Source: Bostrychus sinensis (lineage: Eukaryota > Chordata > Actinopteri > Gobiiformes > Eleotridae). From it: DNA of 64,000 nucleotides. Positions within the stretch are counted from its first letter, which is position 1. Each line of letters begins with the position of its first letter. Below are positions 57,801 to 64,000 of this stretch, one piece after another. Location of the stretch: positions 16,039,124-16,103,123 of the forward strand of contig CM036242.1 in NCBI GenBank assembly GCA_020698575.1. The letters run 5' to 3'. The translations under genes and the position numbers were made by a program. The notes under the pieces were generated by a model, which saw nothing but the letters and a program-made list of their open reading frames with translations, did no database searches and was not told where the DNA came from.

Positions 57801-60098
57801 GCAAATCTGATTGTTACACGTGAATAGTATTATATTGTTGATATTTTGTTCTTGGAGAAGGTCATGTAGCATGTGGTTACAGACTGGAGTGCGCTCTATA
57901 GGTTTGGCTTCCCTCAGCTGTGAATGTGGTGGGGGCGAAATGTCAACGCTTCAGCTGGTCCAATGCTGGCGTCCTGCTGCCTCCCTGGGGGGTTGATGGA
58001 AATTCAGGCCAACCTCTGTAGACATTTTACCTCGCTGATTGTAGCTTGTGGCAGGACAATACTAGCCCTATTCATTAACAGGACAAGTGGTAATTAGTAT
58101 GTTGGTTGAAAAGACAGCTGTATCCACCAGGGCTTCATGTATGTTTAGGCAGGTTTTAGTTACTGAGAATAATGAGAATGATATCAGTATTGCGGTTGGG
58201 TAATTTTACAGTGCATTGTCATCTTTGCCATTACCTCAATCAGATAATGGTCCATAACTGTTCCATAATAGTGTTCAATAATAGTGATTCAAAGAGCCAT
58301 TTTGCAGACTTTAAAGTAATAAAAACGTAGCCAGCCTCTATGGTTCTATGTCAGCCCCTTTCAGCTCGCTAAAAATGACATATGCTGCAACATAATAAGC
58401 ACTGAGACTTGACTGTGCGCAGAAGCAGCCACAGGTTGAAAAGTGGCGAGGAAGGCACCTCTGCTGGAACAAAAGAGCTTTTTATTCCTCTGCTGCTATT
58501 AAGAAAATAAAGACTTTTTGTCATATTGGTGCAATAACAGTTCGCAAACAATATGTCTTTGTGGAACATTAATTTAGCATTTGAGCTCAGAAGACCATTA
58601 CTCATTTTACTTGCTCTGTTTGTATTCTAATTTTGTTGCGGCTACACACATATCACTGTGTGTAGCCGCATCAGTCACTCGGTGAACCACATTTGTTGTA
58701 ACATTGATTCCTTTATCCTTGTTTTGCATATTGCGTGCTTTGCTAAAAGACTGTTTGCAGAGTGTTGCGTCTTGCATATATGCATTTTGATGATTGGAAT
58801 GCAGTACATTTTGATTCTGTTTTTAAAATCTGTCCTGATCTGAAACTTAATCATTTCAATGTCTAGTAATAAATATTCTGATTCTATCAAGATGAAAACA
58901 AATAGTACTACTTTTTTGTCATATTGTTAATGAGAACATGTATTTGTTTTGCCTTAACATGTTGACACTTGGGTGCAGTTCACTATGTCATCCACTTCAT
59001 CTTGACGCTCTAATATTAATTGTGCTATTTTGAGCTCTTTGACTGACTGCAAGAGAACTAGTCACATCTGTGAGCCACTGTGCAGCTTAACAAGACCTAA
59101 TCATGTGTCTTGGAAATGTCATAAAGCAGCAGCCGGCACACCTCCTTCAGACTCCAGCAGGGGACAAATTGGCTGCTATAATCCATTTGTCTTTGCAGTG
59201 TTTTGCCTTAGTTACACGCAATCAAAATCAGCAGGAGGAGATAGATTTTAGAATTTTTTTATATTAGGCCAAGTTAAACTGACATTACTTAATACAAAAA
59301 TGCTCTTAACGTGTTGTTCTTTTGTTAAAACGTACTGTAGTAATTGGCTAGATAGGCTTCCTTTCTTCACCTGCTTCATTGTAAGACTTCAATAGATGCT
59401 TGTACATTTTTACAGCTATAAAAGTGGTCTGCCAAGAGTTAATAAAAACAAATGGTGAGTGAAGAAAAAAGCTAAAGCAATGTAGACGCTATGCAACCCA
59501 CAACCTGTAAAATCTATACTTATGGAGGGTAGAGGAGTTAATACAACTTGTTTTTCAAGCCACAGATCCTCACTCGCTGGTTCTCTAAGAAAACAAATTA
59601 TGCCAGCACTCTTCTATAGCTTCAAGTGTTGCTGCCATCTGTCCTCTGTTATGATGTCTCTGTTTAACACTCCCATCTCACCCGTGTGGAGTTGCATGCA
59701 TGCATTAACACACTTGTATGAGTAGTTTAGCAGGTACTTCAATGCAACTCTGCAGTGTAACTGGTGGTTCCATATTTGTGTGTGTTTTGTTTTGTTTTTT
59801 TCTTTAGTGTGTCATTCCTCACCTTGTCCCAGTCGCTGCGAGCCCCCAACTCCCTCCTCCTCTCCAGTTATCTGTGCTGCGCTGTCCTTCATGTAAATCC
59901 ACCTCCTTCATAGCCACACTCGGCATGTCATTCCTCTTTGTGCGTGCAGGTGTACCGCAGGCAGACGTCAAGCAGGCTGGCCGTGCTGGAGCGGGCGGCA
60001 GAGGGGAAGACGGCTTCTTACCGGAGGGAGATCCTTCACCTGCAGAGGCTGCTGAGAGAAAGACAAGAGGCAGAGGAGAGGCTGCTGCAGTCCAAACG
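30722..60098 (+). CDS. cep89: centrosomal protein 89 (17 coding exons, 3' end beyond window)
   Basis: Distal-appendage protein of the mother centriole needed for ciliogenesis; also linked to mitochondrial complex IV in the literature. Exons: 30722–30763, 31031–31137, 31314–31457, 31997–32186, 33035–33083, 33513–33617, 33884–34126, 34206–34345, 35744–35794, 37404–37487, 37774–37877, 38188–38303, 38628–38808, 39500–39667, 40123–40264, 43350–43439, 59950–60098. All GT–AG with phase kept: 2105 nt, 701 codons plus two bases. N-terminus MLKFSFRRDKEKDF resembles human MLLGFRRGRR. Residues 15–50 are proline-rich (PAVPRTPPPRSPDPSPERPR, as in human). From about 293 onward it is a long coiled coil, including ELVDENDALKMTVHRLNVEL and LDMKYLSPLLLAYEDRINEK, near-identical to human. 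By comparison with human (783 aa, recalled) about 70 C-terminal residues are missing; their exon was not found up to 64000. An RNF182-like gene is nested antisense in intron 16. Confidence 0.96.
30764..35743 (+). other. cep89 introns 1–8
   Basis: Introns are 30764–31030, 31138–31313, 31458–31996, 32187–33034, 33084–33512, 33618–33883, 34127–34205 (79 bp) and 34346–35743. A (CTGT/CCGT)n microsatellite lies at 35297–35333. Nothing else recognised. Confidence 0.85.
35297..35333. repeat. (CTGT)n/(CCGT)n microsatellite
   Basis: Five CTGT units followed by CCGT units and a return to CTGT, in cep89 intron 8. Confidence 0.92.
35795..37403 (+). other. cep89 intron 9
   Basis: AT-rich intron carrying a LINE 3'-tail copy at 36927–37040. 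No other feature recognised. Confidence 0.8.
36927..37040 (-). mobile_element. Solo LINE 3' tail, same family as 24974–26020
   Basis: The segment starts with GGCAA repeats and continues AAGTTTATTTGTATAGCAC, AATTCATACACAGAGTAATT and CAAAGTGCTTTACAG. It is almost identical to the tail at 24976–25050 and lies in the same orientation, but keeps only about 110 bp. It is an extreme 5' truncation of the same LINE family. Confidence 0.88.
40265..43349 (+). other. cep89 intron 15
   Basis: No exon recognised; the flanking exons are contiguous in the human protein. It contains a decayed RTE-like fragment (42081–42180) and dispersed-repeat motifs near 40600–40660. AT-rich otherwise. Confidence 0.75.
42081..42180 (+). 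mobile_element. RTE-like retroposon fragment
   Basis: CAGTGTACATTTTGTGCCAG, TCCCAAACCCAGATAAGGTA and GAGGGTTGAGTATGGAAGGGC followed by GTGTAAAACC match the order of the fish RTE 3' consensus better than the copy at 4331–4400. Decayed. Confidence 0.6.
44355..44487 (+). mobile_element. tRNA-like SINE copy A
   Basis: AAATAGAGCATTTACCCCTG, AACTAGAAAATCCTCAGTTT GAGG and a shared body (ATTGCAAGATG-GGCC…CTCTCTAAGTGCTTCTAG) match copies B, C and D. The head resembles a tRNA with box A-like and box B-like parts. Confidence 0.6.
46271..47467 (-). other. Probable 3' UTR of the RNF182-like gene
   Basis: Non-coding AT-rich sequence downstream of the TAG at 47468–47470. An AATAAA on the minus strand (46271–46276) is one candidate poly(A) signal; the true 3' end cannot be decided from sequence alone. 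Confidence 0.35.
47468..48196 (-). CDS. rnf182-like: RNF182-like transmembrane RING E3 ubiquitin ligase, nested antisense
   Basis: 242 residues in one coding exon. A C3HC4 RING finger lies at residues 21–67: C21, C24, C40, H42, C45, C48, C64, C67. It is followed by LPDDTNI and SSNCLVITIMEV, both hallmarks of RNF182. Two C-terminal membrane helices sit at about 181–201 and 205–227 (RILVWLLGFLYFGSLPLGIY… VSLVPSSL…VYGFCQC). Human RNF182 is 247 aa with the same architecture (recalled); it ubiquitinates membrane targets such as the V-ATPase c subunit. Start chosen at 48196 (MSCPPGESEE). The longer frame from 48235 crosses a strong splice acceptor (TTTGTTTTCAG, exon begins 48210), so a non-coding 5' exon lies upstream on the minus strand. 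Divergence from human RNF182 and the different location suggest a paralogue; orthology is unsettled. It lies wholly inside cep89 intron 16. Confidence 0.93.
   Translation of the reverse strand: MSCPPGESEEKESPPSEELECKICYQRYNVHNRKPKILDCLHRVCGRCLIKILDNADAAGSISCPFCRHQTDITEYEVSALPDDTNIMAYLACRDKSASSDHNREVVLTPKSFSSSTPSHDSSNCLVITIMEVPRNSRSLSRNGSSDLYAEQSLDSLSLGSNGTAEQDALSKLCNHVPRILVWLLGFLYFGSLPLGIYLLVIQSVTLGIVCVSLVPSSLTVCLVYGFCQCLCQGMCDCSTRN
48197..48210 (-). other. 5' UTR start of the RNF182-like coding exon at a splice acceptor
   Basis: On the minus strand, TTTGTTTTCAG ends at 48211 and the exon starts AACATGACTTGAAG directly before the ATG at 48196. The upstream ATG within it (48207) would read ATGACTTGA, a two-codon upstream frame. 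Confidence 0.7.
48864..48894. repeat. Poly-A tract (31 A)
   Basis: Uninterrupted run of A on the plus strand. It could be a retroposon tail, but no retroposon body was recognised upstream. Confidence 0.95.
52110..52290 (+). mobile_element. tRNA-like SINE copy B (best preserved)
   Basis: GGATTCTTTACCATTTTGAGA is followed by TTTGCTGGTCAATAGATAAA, GCATTTACCCTTGAAGTAG and GCGGGTTCAAGTCACTAGGC. The last contains a good polymerase III box B (GGTTCAAGTC). TTTAC/GTAGA can form an anticodon-like stem with a 7-nt loop. The body matches copies A and C. Confidence 0.65.
53345..53420 (-). mobile_element. tRNA-like SINE copy D (partial)
   Basis: On the minus strand it reads GGAGCATTTACCTCTGAACT, AGAAGATCCCTGGTTCTTGTC, the same head as copies A and C. 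Confidence 0.55.
55545..55710 (+). mobile_element. SINE copy E (diverged)
   Basis: Contains GGAAAGGTCAGAAATGG, a degenerate tRNA-like head, then CAGATCAGGTCAATGCTTTGG and GGAGGTCTGTGCTCTCCAAGG, which parallel the bodies of copies A–C. Confidence 0.45.
56180..56340. promoter_or_regulatory. Candidate regulatory block in cep89 intron 16
   Basis: An abrupt GC-rich, low-repeat island in AT-rich intron sequence with CCCCGTGACGCAGCCTCATTA (CRE/AP-1-like TGACGCA), GCTAATG and GCCAAT motifs. It could be an enhancer or the upstream non-coding exon/promoter of the RNF182-like gene, which reads toward lower coordinates from here. Inference only. Confidence 0.3.
57515..57660 (+). mobile_element. tRNA-like SINE copy C
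   Basis: ATGGATTCTTCACCAAAAGA, AATAAGCATTTACTCCTGAACT, GTTCAGATCCAAGTCTGGCCA and GGAGGTCTGGGCTCTCTGAGT align in order with copies A and B. Confidence 0.55.
58637..58670. repeat. Perfect 14-bp hairpin, GC-rich stem
   Basis: TGCGGCTACACACA (58637–58650) and TGTGTGTAGCCGCA (58657–58670) with loop TATCAC. Found inside cep89 intron 16; no T-tract follows and there is no gene context for a terminator. Confidence 0.9.
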
Positions 60099-63000
60099 GT
60101 AGGAGGGGAGAGGGAGCTGGGAGGGGGAGCGGCAGGGAAGAGGCAGACACAGACCAGAGTGGAGAATAAGGGGCCAGAGAGTGTGAATGAGAGCAGCGCA
60201 GACAGACCGCACTGTGCGGGTCTTCAGAAAACTGGGAGGTGGGGGAAATGGAGGGGAGACTGCTTCACCACACAGTTACTGACTAGAAACAGAGACATCT
60301 GCAATAACAGCTCACTCACTGCACTTCCAGTTGTTGTTTTATAGTTGTTGATCTATAGAAGATAATGTTACAATACATTTGAACTGATTACCCAAAAACT
60401 CACCTCATCACCCCCTAAAACATGCCAAACCAATGTTTTTTGCATCAAATTGAAGTTTTGAGTTCAAATTAAAAATCCAGCTCTATGTTAAACCCTTGTG
60501 ATCCACCAATTTTCATCAGTTGATTAAATAGTCTTTTTTTTTATCAGTTTCCATTTTTTTTTTTTTTTTTGGGTGCAGTTTCTGTGTAAAAGTTGGTCAC
60601 CACTAATTCTACATTTACAAGGGCAACAGTTAGTGTGAGTGGAATTACACTAAAGGTGACACAAGAGCCTAAAGTGACCAACCAACCATTAATTTTCTCT
60701 GCATGCTTGCACAAGGGAGCAACAAGTGACGCAAACCAGACAAGCAACATGAAACAAGCTTCTTGAGCATAGAAAAAGATGTGAGCAAAGATTAGCTTTA
60801 TGCAAATATAGAGGCATACAAACATGTGACTGGTCAAAATTAGCCATCAAGTGCTGAAATATTTGTTTACAGATCATAAAGTGATCAAACTGTTTTCCTC
60901 ACATCCATTATGTTCTATATGTTTTAAATTGTGAATAAATCAGCTGTACCATCAGTAAAACTAATATTTGATTTAAACTTGTTTACCTCATATCTTGGGA
61001 CACGTGGGTAATTTTTATGAAGTAAAAAAAATATACTGCTCATACTACCTTTATTACAAATGTACACTTCCAAGTGAGTTTGTCGCTGTACGATCATTTA
61101 GGAGATGCAGATTCTGAATGTAGTGTGGCTTCCAATGCGTTGTGACGCCAGTGACACCAGTGGGAGAACCTTCCAGACATCTTAAAGGCAGCATTCTCAG
61201 GGGAAAGTGTATAAACAAACCTGGCCCCATGCTGCGTCTTCTCTTTCATTGCTCTTCCTTGAATAAATTCAACTCGACTTTGGCTTTTGCAGAAACTTAA
61301 GCCACCTGGCACATGTCTTTGCTCAATTTACTTTTTCTTTTCTCTAACATGTTGTCCATGAGCAACATTCTCCAAAACATCCATCACGTGTAAACAAAGG
61401 AGAAATCCTGCATGCTGTATCATATCATACAATTCAAAATAAAATTTAAATATATGAATCAATATTAAATAATCATGGGATGTTGTATATTTTCTCAAGG
61501 TTGTGCAGTATGCACAAAATGAAAGGTGGTGTGGACAGAATTTGATCTATTTGATAAGACACATATTTTATATGGACTCTTTGGCTCTAATTAAAAGCAA
61601 GTATTTCACTAAATCCTCCATACACAGGGGTCATTAGAGACCTGACACCTGTCCTTGTTAGAGCTTGTTAATGTTATCAGTACACCCACACATCCAACCT
61701 CCAACTCTCTGTGCATGCCCTAGTTTTCATAAATGTAAGACTAATCTAACAAGGAAGATTGTCTAAAATATTTCTATGTATATACCAAATACACTTATTC
61801 AACAGATGCTTCTCAGGTGGCTTCTGTGTTACACAAAAACACCTTAGAGGGCTTACATAGACCATTTTTGCAAAATGCTTGGAGGAACCCATTTTGAGTT
61901 GAACCCAATCAACAAACGATAAAACAGTTGCTTTAACATCAAACTCAAAACATGCCCATAACTGTCAGGACTGTCACACATCCTACATAAACTCACAAGG
62001 GATCTGTGAAGCCTCCATATGTGTCGTATGCAATAGTATAACAAAAATAAGTGATGCTTATGACCAGGTCGTTTTGAAACATCATGCAGAGACATTACTG
62101 TATGTAGCGACTTCCCAATGCAGTCGCTTTTATTATTTTAGCTTAGAAAATTTTAAAGTATTTCTTCAAAGTTAGATGTCTATCAGATTAGACAATTGTC
62201 TCTGAGGTGCCCTATTATTAAACTACAAAATTATAGGCAATTGAAATATAATCTAGTGAGGATACAACAATGTGAGGCTCAAATTAAAAAGATACTCAAG
62301 CTCTTCACTGTCTCTTATCCAGTCTATAAATCTGGATCGTTGTTTTGTTTTTTTTAGGAACTGTGCATCATGGTTCACCTCAGTCCATCCTTTTTTAGTT
62401 CAGCCCCTGAAGCTGCTGCATGCTGCTATCAAGTAAAAGCTGCCTAATCAGATTTTAGAGAATTTAGTCCAGTGCTTTGCCTTTAGGGAACCCTGACAGT
62501 ATATAACACACTACCATTGCTAGTTACTATTGTCCAAAAGTTTTAGACAAGTATGAAGACTTGATAAAGAATGCTCTCATAAATTTTTATTAAATTGCTT
62601 ATGTTTATTCGTTTACATGCTAAAAATTTAATTATGTTACCACTTTTTACTCAAAAATGGTTCAACAAAATTTTATATAATGCCTTTAAAGACTCACTAA
62701 ATGTTAACAAATTAAAAAAAAATCAATGTCAATCATTAAAAAAACACAGAAAGATTATAAGATTCAATGTCAAAATGTAAATTTTTTTGGTCAATGTTTT
62801 ACCGAAAAAACTTTCTAAAGATGCTAAAGACATACTATGTATTATGTACATACTATGCTAATAATACAGTATACCATATTTTTTGCACTATAAGGCGCAT
62901 GGGATTATAAGGCGCACCTTCAATGAATGGCCTATTAAAACTGTTTTCATATATAGGGCGCACCGCATTATAAGGTGCATAGAATAGAAGCTACTGTAGT

Positions 63001-64000
63001 GGCTGGGGTTGTGTTATGCATCCACTAGATGGAGCTGTGCTAAAGGGAATGTCAATAAAACAGTCAGATAAGTCAGTCAGTCAAACTTTATTAATAGAAT
63101 ACAAACCAGCGTTCTTACTTTACACTTACTTTACATTTACTCCCAAAACAAGTTAGTACATTCACAATACGGTACCGTACGTACTGGTAGCTCTTATTTG
63201 CGCCGCCCTCGTTGAAAACAATGTATTTCCAACTCCATTTGTCACAGTTCAAAGCTACATGAACAGCGTTCGAGCGCTCAGTTTTCTGTCCCCTCATTGT
63301 CGCAACTCTTCTACTAGATGGAGCAAAGGTCGTGCCTCCTTGTTCTTTTGGGGCAGGATCCATAAACACGCCTATGGCACAAATGAACAGCTGGGACTGG
63401 AATTCCCCTTTACCGTTTTTACCGCTCACTCCGGTGACGCCCCTTGAATACGGTAGCCATAATTAACCAACATTGATCCATATAAGGCGCATCGGATTAT
63501 AAGGTGCACTGTCGGTTTTTGAGAAAATGAAAGGCTTTTAGGTGCGCCTTATAGTGTGGAAAATACGGTAATTAACTAACTGACTATAAGCTATACTAAT
63601 ACTCATAATTTACTACACTTAAAAATATTACTTTGTACTATTCATATATTCTATATTTCTGTGATACTATCAACTATCCACATCCTTCACAAACCATAAA
63701 ATTAAATACTAAAATGAAGCGTTACTCATTTTCTTTGAATTATACTTTTTCATGTGCCCTAGGGATCAAGGTGGAGCTAATGACAGAGGAATCTAAAAAG
63801 TTTCCATAACGTCATCTGACAAATTGAAACCCTGTTATTGCTTCTTTTAGGTTTTTCCTGTCCATTAAAAGTTATGAGACAAAATTGGAATTTCTTATTT
63901 GAGTCTCTAGGGCCAAAAAAATTGCCAGAAACATTGCTGCACCATAGAGTGCTAATTATTGGGCTCATTGTCCTGCTGCGCAATAACTCTGGGGGCAATC
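60099..64000 (+). other. cep89 intron 17 (partial, runs off window)
   Basis: Begins with donor GTAGGA after exon 17. No final cep89 exon and no slc7a9 exon were recognised. It contains a poly-T run (60554–60570) and the transposon at 62872–63570. Confidence 0.7.
62872..63570. mobile_element. ~700-bp nonautonomous DNA transposon with ATAAGGCGCA repeats
   Basis: The left terminus TACCATATTTTTTGCACTAT AAGGCGCA matches the inverted right terminus (TACCGTATTTTCCACACTAT AAGGCGCACC) over roughly 30 bp. The ends are TA, consistent with a TA target site (Tc1/mariner-type, inferred). ATAAGGYGCA units recur in both subterminal regions (about 62890, 62908, 62960, 63483, 63499, 63543 inverted). This is a recognisable fish repeat family. 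The 104-codon minus-strand frame at 63115–63429 has no transposase motif. Confidence 0.82.

Larger units (their letters stand above)
43440..59949 (+). other. cep89 intron 16 (16.5 kb) hosting an antisense gene
   Basis: By far the largest intron. It contains the minus-strand RNF182-like gene (47468–48196), a poly-A tract (48864–48894), tRNA-like SINE copies near 44355, 52110, 53345, 55545 and 57515, a 14-bp perfect hairpin (58637–58670) and a GC-rich candidate regulatory block (56180–56340). No cep89 exon is expected inside: the flanking exons join in frame and match human order. Confidence 0.85.

Noticed and set aside
59874..60344. 156-codon plus-strand open frame over cep89 exon 17
   Set aside because: It uses a different frame from the exon, whose correct frame (VYRRQTSSRLAVLERAAEG) matches CEP89 and joins in phase to exon 16.
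63115..63429. 104-codon minus-strand frame inside the 62872–63570 element
   Set aside because: No transposase catalytic motif; it lies in the non-coding core of a nonautonomous element.
60099..64000. Search for the last cep89 exon and for slc7a9
   Set aside because: No sequence matching the human CEP89 C-terminus or SLC7A9 membrane segments was seen; they are presumed to be beyond the window.

Overview
The window looks like nuclear DNA of a bony fish (teleost). Genes are split by GT–AG introns, there are long (AT)n/(TG)n microsatellites and fish-type LINE, MITE and SINE-like debris, and the gene set slc7a10-type / rhpn2 / cep89 corresponds to a block on human 19q13.11. Exons were assembled by hand by following reading phase across splice sites and comparing with human proteins recalled from memory. 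No alignment was run.

Layout: (1) 1–2237, minus strand: first coding exon (2132–2237) and part of intron 1 of an SLC7 light-chain amino-acid transporter, best fit slc7a10 (Asc-1). Its promoter lies at about 2238–2420 and contains a perfect palindromic NRF1 site. (2) 2420–8040: intergenic, with microsatellites and old repeats. (3) 8040–29945, plus strand: complete rhpn2 (rhophilin-2), 15 coding exons, 687 codons plus stop, encoding HR1–BRO1–PDZ, with a long 3' UTR. (4) 30400–64000, plus strand: cep89 (CCDC123), 17 coding exons found (701 complete codons). The last exon or exons lie beyond the right edge. (5) Nested on the minus strand in the 16.5-kb intron 16 of cep89: a single-coding-exon RNF182-like transmembrane RING E3 ligase (47468–48196).

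Mobile and repeated DNA: an 80-bp hAT-type MITE with near-perfect target duplication (737–816); a ~765-bp inverted-repeat element with a central hairpin (11701–12465); a 5'-truncated LINE in rhpn2 intron 12 (24974–26020) and a second 3'-tail copy in cep89 intron 9; a MITE-like insertion in the rhpn2 3' UTR (28219–28352); a cluster of tRNA-like SINE copies in cep89 intron 16; and a ~700-bp nonautonomous DNA transposon at 62872–63570.

The genes are not an operon and do not form one pathway. RHPN2 is a Rho-GTP scaffold, CEP89 a distal-appendage and ciliogenesis protein, SLC7A10 a small neutral amino-acid exchanger, and RNF182-like a membrane ubiquitin ligase. I found no clear undescribed system. 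The most notable items are the nested antisense RNF182-like gene, the altered gene order (no FAAP24 between rhpn2 and cep89; slc7a10-type gene head-to-head with rhpn2), a candidate RFX X-box upstream of cep89, and several precise hairpins and mobile-element footprints.
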